A DNA stretch of 22,366 bases from Bacillota bacterium (GTDB lineage Bacteria > Bacillota > Clostridia > Lachnospirales > Lachnospiraceae). A program made the position numbers and the translations under genes. Location of the stretch: assembly GCA_023441145.1 (NCBI GenBank), contig JAEZQN010000326.1, forward strand, positions 1 through 22,366. Reading direction: 5' to 3'. Positions 1 to 7,486 of this stretch are shown here, piece by piece; position 1 is the first letter of the stretch, and every line of letters begins with the position of its first letter. A model generated the notes under the pieces. It worked only from the letters and a program-made list of their open reading frames with translations, was not told the origin of the DNA and made no database searches.

Positions 1-510
1 GATACAACGGATTTATCTAACTACAATGTGTTAATGATTACGTATTTTGTGGATCAAGAGTATCTATATAAACATAAAAAACTCATTGAGGATTTTTTAA
101 ATGATGGGAAAGTGGTCATTTTCTGTGGCCATCTATTCCGTCCATGGTTACCAGGTTGCTCACTATTCATGCCTAAAAAAATTAATAGCTATAAAGATTA
201 TTATGTACAAGCCGTTTCTGGTGCACCATTATTTGATGGCGTTGAAATGGAAGACATGGTTTTTTATGAAGGCGTGGCTGGATTTTTTGCTCGTGGTTAT
301 TACTATCCACCAGAGAAGGCAGAAGTTTGTTTGACCTTTACGGATGGAAAGGTAATCTCTTATATCGATCGTCACACAACCAATGGAACCATTATTGTTC
401 ATAGTGGACGTACTCTATTAGGCTTTAAAAATGCAAAGAACACAACAAAGAAAATCAGTGAACAGGTCATTGATCTGTTAAAGAAAGAAGTATGTGGAGG
501 GAAATGTTAA
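1..510 (+). CDS. Partial gene: Rossmann/GATase1-like protein of unknown function (C-terminal part)
   Basis: The reading frame is open from base 1, so the gene starts outside the window; the internal GTG at 28 is not needed as a start. The visible 169 residues begin with a strand-turn 'YNVLMITYFVD', then a helix and 'DGKVVIFCGH', the alternating strand/helix pattern of glutamine-amidotransferase-like (ThuA/GATase1-like) folds. A catalytic Cys-His-Glu triad is not evident. The same layout ('FDVLIVPSQ...EGKVVVALG') recurs in the next gene, so the two look like diverged relatives that may form a heteromer. The stop codon overlaps the next start (TAATG), which implies translational coupling. I do not recognise a named family; the fold assignment is inference. 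Confidence 0.6.
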   Translation, partial: DTTDLSNYNVLMITYFVDQEYLYKHKKLIEDFLNDGKVVIFCGHLFRPWLPGCSLFMPKKINSYKDYYVQAVSGAPLFDGVEMEDMVFYEGVAGFFARGYYYPPEKAEVCLTFTDGKVISYIDRHTTNGTIIVHSGRTLLGFKNAKNTTKKISEQVIDLLKKEVCGGKC

Positions 511-1121
511 TGAGAAAAATAGCAGTAATTTTTAGTGGTCATGCACCTCATTATCGTACTTTTCACGAACCTAAATTCGCACAATATATTAGCGAGCTAA
601 TCTATTTACCAGAATTAGAGAATACAGATCTTACTCCATTTGATGTCTTGATTGTACCATCTCAGCTGAATGCTAACCTATTATTAAAATCTGCACAAAA
701 GCTTCGTGAGTTTGCCAATGAGGGGAAGGTAGTAGTTGCACTTGGACCACAGCCGTGGGAGTGGTTGCCAAATCAAAATTGGGAAGATCGCCCTACAAAC
801 TTCTGGTGGTGGCTGGAGGAGAATCCAGATAGTGGACTACGAGTTAATAATGAGGATCATCCGTTCTATGATTATTTCACGTTAGCAGATTGCACGTGGC
901 ATTATCATGGTGTATTCCTTCCACCAGCTCATGCAACACCATTAGTTGTAACACAAGATCAGGGAGCCGTATTATATATTGATGAATCATCTACGAAGGG
1001 AACTTGGATCATCACATCATTAGATCCTGACTATCATTTTGGTTCCTATTTCATGCCTGCCACAGAACGTTTCCTAGAAGCATTATTTGTTTGGTTAAGT
1101 ATTGGGAAACTTAGAAAATAA
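510..1121 (+). CDS. GATase1-like protein of unknown function, partner of the preceding gene
   Basis: The 203-residue soluble protein begins MRKIAVIFSGHAPHY. I chose the ATG at 510 because it overlaps the upstream stop (TAATG) and has GGAGGG at 496-501 at ideal spacing; the in-frame ATG at 492 would place that ribosome binding site inside the gene. Residues 1-80 alternate strands and helices as in class I glutamine-amidotransferase-like folds, but the nucleophile-elbow position reads 'VVALGPQPWEW' with no cysteine, so enzymatic amidotransfer is unlikely. The middle is rich in Trp and His (NFWWWLEE, CTWHYHGVFLPP), which could suit an aromatic or metal-containing ligand. There is no signal peptide or membrane segment. 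A 185-base gap with its own promoter separates it from the nitrogenase-like operon, so shared function is possible but unproven. Confidence 0.65.
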   Translation: MRKIAVIFSGHAPHYRTFHEPKFAQYISELIYLPELENTDLTPFDVLIVPSQLNANLLLKSAQKLREFANEGKVVVALGPQPWEWLPNQNWEDRPTNFWWWLEENPDSGLRVNNEDHPFYDYFTLADCTWHYHGVFLPPAHATPLVVTQDQGAVLYIDESSTKGTWIITSLDPDYHFGSYFMPATERFLEALFVWLSIGKLRK

Positions 1122-1166
1122 TTAGAGATAATTTTTATCTATTAGTGAAATCAGTATAAAAAAGAG

Positions 1167-1195
1167 TTGACAGTAAGGTTTAGTTAAAGTATTCT
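1167..1195 (+). promoter_or_regulatory. Predicted sigma-A promoter of the nitrogenase-like operon
   Basis: A perfect -35 box TTGACA (1167-1172) lies 17 bases before TATTCT (1190-1195), a four-of-six match to the -10 consensus. Transcription would begin near 1202, leaving a leader of about 105 bases before the NifH-like start at 1307. The site overlaps the TTAGTTA repeats described next. Confidence 0.7.
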
Positions 1196-1230
1196 TTTAT
1201 AAGTTAGTTTTAACTAACAATAATTAGTTA
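1180..1230 (+). repeat. Array of TTAGTTA half-sites; probable operator
   Basis: TTAGTTA occurs directly at 1180-1186 and 1224-1230 and inverted at 1211-1217. A perfect inverted repeat with 7-base arms, GTTAGTT-tt-AACTAAC, lies at 1203-1218, right at the expected transcription start. The 1211-1217 arm can pair either with the 1203-1209 arm or with 1224-1230, so at the RNA level the hairpins are mutually exclusive. The placement between the promoter boxes and over the start suggests repressor binding. The half-site loosely recalls DtxR/MntR-type operators (TTAGGTTA), but the regulator is unknown. Confidence 0.5.
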
Positions 1231-1306
1231 TGTATATCAGAATTTGCTTAGATTATATTTTTTGAAATTAGAGTTAGTGAACGTTTACGAAAGAAAGGAA
1301 ACTACG

Positions 1307-2071
1307 ATGATTAAAATTGCGATTTATGGAAAGGGTGGTATTGGAAAATCTACAACGACATCCAATATTGCAGCCGCTTTTGCGACCTTAGGGTATAAAG
1401 TGTTACAAATAGGTTGTGACCCAAAAGCTGATTCAGTAAAAAACCTCATGGGTGGTCAGAAAATTCCAACAGTACTAGATAAATTAAGAGATGGCACGGA
1501 AGATGTTGTTCTTGAAGACTTAATCTATGAAGGGTTTGGAGGAGTTTTGTGTGCTGAAGCAGGGGGACCTACACCAGGAATCGGATGTGCTGGAAGGGGG
1601 ATTATTACTGCATTTGAAAAGTTAGAAGAGCTGAATGCATATGAAATCTATAATCCAGATATTGTGCTATACGATGTTTTAGGTGATGTTGTGTGTGGAG
1701 GATTTGCTATGCCGATTCGTCAAGGCTACGCGGATAACGTATTTATTGTAACTTCTGGTGAGATGATGGCGTTATATGCTGCGTCTAACATTGCACAAGC
1801 AGTCAATAACTTTGGCAATCGAGGATATGCAAAGTTCTCAGGCGTAATATTAAATTCACGAAATGTTGAGAACGAAGTAGAGATTGTTGAGAAAGCGGTA
1901 GCAGAGATTGGCGGTTCTATCATCCATGTAGTGCCACGAGATGGACTTGTTCAACAAGCTGAGAATGCTGGCAAGACGGTTGTAGAAGCATTTCCAGAAA
2001 GTGAAATGGCGCAAGGCTACATTACATTAGCGAAAAAAATGTTAGAAAAGTGTACTGGGAGAGAAGAATAA
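1307..2071 (+). CDS. NifH-like ATP-dependent reductase (nitrogenase-like iron protein)
   Basis: This 254-residue protein is a homodimeric-type Fe protein that should use ATP hydrolysis to pass low-potential electrons to its component-1 partner. Visible motifs are the P-loop GKGGIGKST (residues 8-16), the GCDPKADS motif (36-42) and the two bridging 4Fe-4S cysteines, Cys94 in PGIGCAGRG and Cys130 in DVVCGGFAMP. Arg97 matches the site of ADP-ribosylation in true NifH. Length is close to the family (about 255-295). The ATG at 1307 is preferred over the upstream in-frame codon at 1244 because it follows AGAAAGGA and begins the conserved MxKIAIYGKGG start. Its stop overlaps the next start (TAATG). 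NifH-family membership is certain; its neighbours and the unusual component-1 pair argue for a non-nitrogen-fixing reductase. Confidence 0.95.
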   Translation: MIKIAIYGKGGIGKSTTTSNIAAAFATLGYKVLQIGCDPKADSVKNLMGGQKIPTVLDKLRDGTEDVVLEDLIYEGFGGVLCAEAGGPTPGIGCAGRGIITAFEKLEELNAYEIYNPDIVLYDVLGDVVCGGFAMPIRQGYADNVFIVTSGEMMALYAASNIAQAVNNFGNRGYAKFSGVILNSRNVENEVEIVEKAVAEIGGSIIHVVPRDGLVQQAENAGKTVVEAFPESEMAQGYITLAKKMLEKCTGREE

Positions 2072-3324
2072 TGAGTTGTTGTTGTAATAACTATGGAAAA
2101 ACGATACAGTATGTATCACCAGCTCATGGTGGCTGGGGAATGGTTCGTATTGGAGCTTTAATACCAGAAAGTCATCAGTTATTTGTAGCCCCATTTGCTT
2201 GTGGTCGCCACGGTGCTTTAGGTGGTGAAGTAAATGGAATTAAGGATAAAATATCCTATTTGTACATTGATGAAAGCGATATTGTATCTGGAAACTATGA
2301 GCATCTAATTCCTGATGCAGTGGAAGAGCTATTTGAAACATTAGAGAAAAGACCTAAAGTTTTATTGATTTTTGTTACTTGCCTAGATGATTTATTAGGA
2401 ACAGATCATGAAGCGCTAAACCAAAGATTATCGGCTCAATTTCCAGATGTGGAGTTTAGATCTTGTCATATGAATCCAATTAGCCATGATACAAAGTTTC
2501 CACCAGGAATCACCTTACAAAATACATTATACAGTCTATTACCAAGAGCAGAAGAAAAAGAGAACGCAATCAACATGATTGGAAATAATGTGGCGGTCAA
2601 TGAAGAATGTGAATTGTTTCATTTACTTAAGGAACATGGATATGACGTAAAGCATATGTCAAACTTTGATACCTTTCACGGTTTTCAATCAATGTCTAAG
2701 AGTAAGGCAAATCTCGTGTTATCACCAGTAGCAAAATATGCCTCTTCTACAATGAAAACAAACTTAGAGATTGAACCATTATATGCTTATCATACCTATG
2801 ATATGGCGGAAATTGAGAGCTTTTATAAGGAGCTAGCTACTCTTTTAAATATTCCTATGGATTATGTAAAGTATCAAGAAGAGGCAAAGGCTATGGTCAA
2901 AGAGGCACTTTCTATCATTGGACAACATCCAATTGCAATTGACTATCAGGCTGTTAGAAAACCATTTACTTTAGCAAAAGCATTGCTGGAATACGGTTTC
3001 AACGTAAAGTTTGTAATGACAGACGATGTAAAGTCTATTGAAAAAGATGCGTATGAGTATATCACACAAAACTTTAAAGACATTCAAGTAATCAATGCGG
3101 TCCATCATGATATGGTGAAGCGAGAAAATGAAGATCTGGATTATCTATGTATCGGATTTGACTGCGCCTATGCAACAGGTGCTAAGCGAGTAGTAGATTT
3201 AAAAGAAGATGAATCTTTATTCGGTTTTTACGGCATCAAAGAGCTTATGAGCATGATGGTGAAGGCGTACAAAAATCCAGTGAATTTACACGATATCATT
3301 GAAGAGGCAGGTTTAATTGTATGA
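2071..3324 (+). CDS. Nitrogenase component-1-like subunit (NifD/NifE-like)
   Basis: The 417-residue protein belongs to the oxidoreductase/nitrogenase component 1 superfamily (NifD/K/E/N, BchN/B, CfbD). Cys44 (PFACGRHGALG) and Cys104 (FVTCLDDLLG) fall where NifD has the P-cluster ligands Cys88 and Cys154, while the Cys62 position is Ser16. The FeMo-cofactor ligand motif 'NCYRSM' appears as 'HGFQSM' (Gly204 replaces Cys275), and the C-terminal cofactor His is not evident. The extreme N-terminus carries an unusual Cys triplet (residues 3-5). The protein is shorter than NifD (about 480-490), near BchN/CfbD size. The start at 2071 overlaps the nifH-like stop; GGGAGAG precedes it. It should pair with the next gene product and bind an interface 4Fe-4S cluster; the substrate is unknown. 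Confidence 0.9.
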   Translation: MSCCCNNYGKTIQYVSPAHGGWGMVRIGALIPESHQLFVAPFACGRHGALGGEVNGIKDKISYLYIDESDIVSGNYEHLIPDAVEELFETLEKRPKVLLIFVTCLDDLLGTDHEALNQRLSAQFPDVEFRSCHMNPISHDTKFPPGITLQNTLYSLLPRAEEKENAINMIGNNVAVNEECELFHLLKEHGYDVKHMSNFDTFHGFQSMSKSKANLVLSPVAKYASSTMKTNLEIEPLYAYHTYDMAEIESFYKELATLLNIPMDYVKYQEEAKAMVKEALSIIGQHPIAIDYQAVRKPFTLAKALLEYGFNVKFVMTDDVKSIEKDAYEYITQNFKDIQVINAVHHDMVKRENEDLDYLCIGFDCAYATGAKRVVDLKEDESLFGFYGIKELMSMMVKAYKNPVNLHDIIEEAGLIV

Positions 3325-4463
3325 GTAAGCTATGTGTTAATCTTCCACCATTTGCACCGGATTATTCAGGTGCAGCATCCGCCCTTTTTGAAATGGGTGG
3401 CTTAATTGTAATACACGACGCATCAGGTTGTACAGGTAACTATACAGGATTTGATGAACCAAGATGGTATGGTTCTAAGTCTATGGTATATTGCTCAGCA
3501 CTAAGACATATGGATGCGGTATTAGGTAATGACAATAAGTTAATTAAGCGTATCGAAGAAGCAGCAGACAGTCTAAACCCTAAGTTTATCGCTGTACTTG
3601 GAAGTCCTGTACCAATGGTCATTGGAACTGATTTTAAAGGAATTGCTCAGGAAATCGAAGCGATCACAGGGATACCAGCCATTGGAGTTAGTACAACAGG
3701 CTTAAACTATTATGGCAAAGGGATATGCGATGCGACCCTTGCTCTTATGAAGAAGTTTATCAAAATAAAAAAGGAAACAATTCCAAATACCATTAACATC
3801 ATTGGAATCACCCCATTGGATTTTTACATCAATTCAAATGATACTGATTTTATCAGCCTATTTGAGAAACATGGGATTACAGTAAATGCTTGTTATAGTA
3901 TGGGCTTAACTATAGAGAAGATGATAGATTCTGTATCTGCAAGTCTCAATGTTGTGGTCTCACAAGCGGGAATTGGGATAGCAGAATACATGAAAGTGAA
4001 GTATGGCATTCCATATACAGTACTCACACCAGTAGGTGATGGAGAACTTGCAGTAAAGCAAGTAACCAAGGCTTTAAAAGGAGCTACTACTGACTTTGTA
4101 CCGAAAACAGAGGATGCAGAGATACTTATTGTAGGGGAACAGATTATATCTAACTCCATTAGACAATATTTACAAGAGAAATGTAATAAGTCATCCATTG
4201 TTGTAGCTACCCTTTATGATACTACCCCAAAATATCAGACTAAGGGTGATATCAAAGTGAAGAACGAAGCGCACTTAAGAAAGATACTAAATAGTGGCCA
4301 GTATAAGACAGTAGTGGCAGATCCGATGATAAAGAAATTAATCAAAGATGAAACAATAGAATTTTACGAGTTTCCACATGTAGCATTGTCAAGTAAATTA
4401 CATTGGGAGGAAAGTAAACAGCTATTGAGTGAAGATACAATAAATTGGATGGAACTAATTTAA
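3321..4463 (+). CDS. Nitrogenase component-1-like subunit (NifK/NifN-like)
   Basis: This 380-residue protein is the second component-1-like subunit, started by an ATGA overlap with the previous gene. Its N-terminus aligns by eye with the NifK/NifE pattern: Cys5 (LCVNLPPF) matches NifK Cys70, Cys37 (HDASGCTGNY) matches Cys95, and the third ligand position is Ser95 in LGSPVPMVIGTD. 'AVLGNDNKL' matches the 'AVFGGDKKL' segment of the family, and 'GIPAIGVSTTG' fits the following loop. With Cys44 and Cys104 of the partner this gives four cysteines, enough for one 4Fe-4S cluster as in DPOR-type or CfbD enzymes rather than a P-cluster. Cys58 is an additional cysteine nearby. Function within the operon: catalytic heterodimer partner. 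Confidence 0.9.
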   Translation: MSKLCVNLPPFAPDYSGAASALFEMGGLIVIHDASGCTGNYTGFDEPRWYGSKSMVYCSALRHMDAVLGNDNKLIKRIEEAADSLNPKFIAVLGSPVPMVIGTDFKGIAQEIEAITGIPAIGVSTTGLNYYGKGICDATLALMKKFIKIKKETIPNTINIIGITPLDFYINSNDTDFISLFEKHGITVNACYSMGLTIEKMIDSVSASLNVVVSQAGIGIAEYMKVKYGIPYTVLTPVGDGELAVKQVTKALKGATTDFVPKTEDAEILIVGEQIISNSIRQYLQEKCNKSSIVVATLYDTTPKYQTKGDIKVKNEAHLRKILNSGQYKTVVADPMIKKLIKDETIEFYEFPHVALSSKLHWEESKQLLSEDTINWMELI

Positions 4464-4477
4464 GGAGAACAATTAAG

Positions 4478-5593
4478 ATGAAAAGAATTATATCGTTAAT
4501 GTTAGTATTAACAATTATTATGGGTACCTTATCAGCATGCTCCACGAAGCAAGCTACAGATACAACCAAAGAAGGTAAGACGAGAACAATCGTTGATCAA
4601 TTAGGCAATGAAGTGGTATTACCTGAAAAAGTAGAGCGAGTTGTGATTGCCTCTGTGTGGCCTTTAGCTTCAGTTTATATACTGTCAATGGGGACAGAGA
4701 AGTTAGTTGGACTTGACCCAGCAATTATTAGTGCAGCGGAAAGCTCAATGTTAGTGAAAATTGCACCTGAAATCTCTAATATCGAAAGTGGTTTTAGTCA
4801 GAACGGCGTTATGAATGCAGAAGAACTTCTAAAGCTTGATCCGGATGTTGTATTATATGCTTCTGGTGTGACAGAAGATTACGAGGTAGCTACTCAAGCA
4901 GGGATACCGGCTGTAGGATTTGACCTTAGTATCAAAGATTTTAATGCAGTTGATACCATTAATTCTTGGATTGAATTGCTTGAAGAGGTAATGGGAGAAG
5001 ATTTAAGCAGTGTTGAATACGTAGAGTACGGACAAGAAATGCAGGAATTTGTCAAAGAACGCTTAAAGGATGTTAAAGAAGAAGACAAACCTACCTCTAT
5101 GGTGATTCATAAATACAATGAAAACATGTTAAGTGTACCTGGTTTAGCAACTTGGGGGGATTATTGGATTACTGCATCCGGTGGTATCAATGTAGCAGCG
5201 AATATTGAAGGTACAAAAGAAGTTGGTATTGAACAAGTTTACGAATGGAATCCAGATAAGATTTTTATTACAAACTTTAATGATGGTTTACCAGAAGATA
5301 TCTATAATAACACTTTCGCTGGTAGCGATTGGTCTGGCCTTGAAGCATATAAAAATCAAGAAGTAACAAAGCTTCCACTTGGTATGTATCGTTGGTATGT
5401 AACCTGCTCTGACTCACCACTGATGTTATTATGGATGGCAATGCAAAATCATCCAGCACTGTTTGAAGATGTTGATTTTAATCAAGTAATGAAAGATTTC
5501 TATAAGCAATTTTACGATTTTGATTTAACAGATGATGATGTAAACTTGATTTTAAATCCTGTACGTGAAGCATCAGCAGGAATCAAAAAATAA
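4478..5593 (+). CDS. ABC importer substrate-binding lipoprotein, iron-chelate/corrinoid (FecB/BtuF) class
   Basis: The 371-residue protein starts with a lipoprotein signal (MKRIISLMLVLTIIMGTLSAC, lipobox LSAC, lipidated Cys21) and so sits on the outer face of the membrane. The mature part has the class III (TroA/BtuF/FepB) start 'TRTIVDQLGNEVVLPEKVERVV', followed by 'LLKLDPDVVLY', typical of proteins binding siderophores, heme, cobalamin or, in some cases, molybdate. I chose ATG 4478, which has AAGGAG at 4462-4467; an upstream in-frame start at 4445 would overlap the previous gene and spoil the signal peptide. It is the first of three importer genes and lies 14 bases after the nitrogenase-like subunit. 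The ligand cannot be read from sequence. Confidence 0.9.
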   Translation: MKRIISLMLVLTIIMGTLSACSTKQATDTTKEGKTRTIVDQLGNEVVLPEKVERVVIASVWPLASVYILSMGTEKLVGLDPAIISAAESSMLVKIAPEISNIESGFSQNGVMNAEELLKLDPDVVLYASGVTEDYEVATQAGIPAVGFDLSIKDFNAVDTINSWIELLEEVMGEDLSSVEYVEYGQEMQEFVKERLKDVKEEDKPTSMVIHKYNENMLSVPGLATWGDYWITASGGINVAANIEGTKEVGIEQVYEWNPDKIFITNFNDGLPEDIYNNTFAGSDWSGLEAYKNQEVTKLPLGMYRWYVTCSDSPLMLLWMAMQNHPALFEDVDFNQVMKDFYKQFYDFDLTDDDVNLILNPVREASAGIKK

Positions 5594-5607
5594 AAGGATA
5601 ACTTAAG

Positions 5608-6624
5608 ATGATAAAAAATAATCCTACAATGAATAAGAAAATTACAATTCTTCTTATAGTGATTCCCTTCATTACCGGGGTTATATGTCTTGGATTTGGT
5701 AGATATTCAATCTCAGTCACAGATACCATAGAAGTCCTAATTAATGCCATAAAGGGCAGTGGTTCAGAGGATATGCGCTATTCGGTAATCTTTAATGTAC
5801 GATTACCGCGTATCCTACTAGCTATGTTGGTTGGGTCAGGGTTAGCTTGTGCCGGTGCGGCCTTTCAAGGATTATTCACCAATGCAATGGCAACTCCAGA
5901 TACATTAGGGGTTGCCAGCGGTGCATCTTTTGGTGCTGTATTAGCAATGATGTTTGATGCTAATCTTATAATAATCCAATTGATGGCATTGGTTTTTGGT
6001 CTTTTGGCATGCTACATTACTTATAATATAAGTAAGTTAAAAGGTAAGAGTTCCATTGTAATGATTGTTTTAGGTGGAATGGTAGTATCCTCTCTCTTTC
6101 AAGCTTTTGTCTCATTGGCAAAATACCTTGCAGACCCACAAGATAAGCTTCCGTCTATTACGTATTGGTTGATGGGAAGTATGGCATCAGCTTCTTATAA
6201 AACATTACTTTTGGGAGGCCCATTTATTATCATAGGGATCGTACTGATCTATGTATTAAGATGGAGATTAAATATCTTATCCCTAAATGAAGATGAAGCA
6301 AGATCAATGGGAATCAATTTAAAAACCATGAGACTTCTGATTATTATGGCGGCGTCCTTAATAACATCTGCTTGTGTGTCTATGTGTGGACAAGTTGGTT
6401 GGGTAGGCCTATTGATCCCTCATATTGGAAGAATGATGATGGGAAGCAATAATAAACTGGTAATTCCATTTTCCATTAGTTTGGGTGCTATCTTTATGTT
6501 AGTCATTGATACTTTTGCTCGAAGTGCTACCTCTGCAGAAATACCATTATCCATATTGACGGCAATTATCGGTGCACCGTTTTTTATATCACTACTTCGT
6601 AAGACAGGAGGTGCTTGGGGATGA
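5608..6624 (+). CDS. ABC importer permease, FecCD/BtuC family
   Basis: This 338-residue, strongly hydrophobic protein shows the FecCD/BtuC hallmarks: 'FNVRLPRILLAMLVGSGLACAGAAFQGLFTNAMATPDTLG' near residues 65-105, and 'ARSMGINLKTMRLL' followed by 'GQVGWVGLLIPHIGRMM' in the C-terminal half (the region contacting the ATPase). About nine or ten membrane segments are expected for the family. The length is usual (330-350). It follows the binding protein by 14 bases with AAAGGA before the ATG and overlaps the ATPase gene by four bases (ATGA). It would form the translocation pore as a homodimer. Confidence 0.93.
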   Translation: MIKNNPTMNKKITILLIVIPFITGVICLGFGRYSISVTDTIEVLINAIKGSGSEDMRYSVIFNVRLPRILLAMLVGSGLACAGAAFQGLFTNAMATPDTLGVASGASFGAVLAMMFDANLIIIQLMALVFGLLACYITYNISKLKGKSSIVMIVLGGMVVSSLFQAFVSLAKYLADPQDKLPSITYWLMGSMASASYKTLLLGGPFIIIGIVLIYVLRWRLNILSLNEDEARSMGINLKTMRLLIIMAASLITSACVSMCGQVGWVGLLIPHIGRMMMGSNNKLVIPFSISLGAIFMLVIDTFARSATSAEIPLSILTAIIGAPFFISLLRKTGGAWG

Positions 6625-7406
6625 TATTTGAAGTCAAACATGGCTCCTTTGGCTATAATCAAAAGAATATACTCAATGACATTAATTTTCGCATCGAGAG
6701 TGGTGAAGTTATGTCTGTATTGGGTTCAAATGGTGTTGGAAAGACAACATTACTTAGATGTATGATGGGATTCTTGCAATGGAATGCTGGAGATACGTTA
6801 GTAGATGGTGTATCAATCAAGGATATTACCCAAAGAGAACTATGGAGAAAGATTGCATATGTGCCACAAGCAAAGGGCAGTGCATTTGGCTATACAGCTT
6901 TAGATATGGTTGTTCTCGGTAGAAGTGCCCATATTGGAACCTTTCAGCAACCAAAGAAAGAAGATATAGAAATAGCACTAAAAGCTATGAAAGATGTTGG
7001 AATCCTGTATCTGAAGGATAAGTTATGTACCCAGATGAGCGGGGGAGAATTGCAGATGGTACTAATCGCAAGAGCATTGACGGTATCACCTGATATGTTA
7101 GTACTAGATGAGCCAGAGAGTAATTTGGATTTTAAGAATCAGCTCATTATTTTGGATATTATAAAGAGCCTTTCTAAAGACAGAAAAATCTCTGCAATCG
7201 TAAATACTCATTACCCTGCCCATGCACTACAGATTTCTGATAAGTCACTGATGTTAAATCGAGATGGAACAAGCTTTTATGGTAGTGCGAATGAAATTAT
7301 TAATCAGGAGAACATGCGAAAAGCATTTGGTGTAAATGTGTATATTAATGAACTTGAGCTAGATTATCAATCGTATAAAAGTGTAATACCACTGGGATTG
7401 GCTTAG
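6621..7406 (+). CDS. ABC importer ATPase, FecE/BtuD family
   Basis: The 261-residue ATPase has Walker A GSNGVGKTT (residues 35-43), Q-loop Gln83 (VPQAK), signature MSGGE (139-143), Walker B MLVLDEPE (159-166) and switch His197 (NTHYP). The ATG at 6621 overlaps the permease stop and is preceded by AGGAGGTG at 6606-6613; a TTG two codons upstream is less likely. It completes a binding protein-permease-ATPase importer encoded directly behind the nitrogenase-like trio. It is the last gene of the operon, followed by a terminator 31 bases after the stop. Confidence 0.94.
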   Translation: MIFEVKHGSFGYNQKNILNDINFRIESGEVMSVLGSNGVGKTTLLRCMMGFLQWNAGDTLVDGVSIKDITQRELWRKIAYVPQAKGSAFGYTALDMVVLGRSAHIGTFQQPKKEDIEIALKAMKDVGILYLKDKLCTQMSGGELQMVLIARALTVSPDMLVLDEPESNLDFKNQLIILDIIKSLSKDRKISAIVNTHYPAHALQISDKSLMLNRDGTSFYGSANEIINQENMRKAFGVNVYINELELDYQSYKSVIPLGLA

Positions 7407-7437
7407 AATTTGATAAAAGGAATCGTATATAGTTGGT

Positions 7438-7486
7438 CGGGATAGATTTCATTTGGAATAAGTGGATGAAATCTATCCCGTTTTTT
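7438..7486 (+). terminator. Rho-independent terminator of the nitrogenase-like operon
   Basis: A perfect 15-base-pair stem (arms 7438-7452 and 7466-7480, starting CGGGATAG) with a 13-base loop is followed directly by six T residues at 7481-7486. The T run overlaps the stop codon of the convergent deacetylase gene. It ends plus-strand transcription of the operon; no matching T run serves the minus strand. Confidence 0.93.

Noticed and set aside
1244..1306. Upstream start for the NifH-like protein
   Set aside because: The added residues do not match the family, and the ATG at 1307 has a fitting ribosome binding site and the conserved start.
1307..4463. A genuine nitrogenase (nifHDK)
   Set aside because: The component-1 subunits are too short, lack two P-cluster cysteines and the cofactor cysteine, and no nif maturation genes are adjacent.
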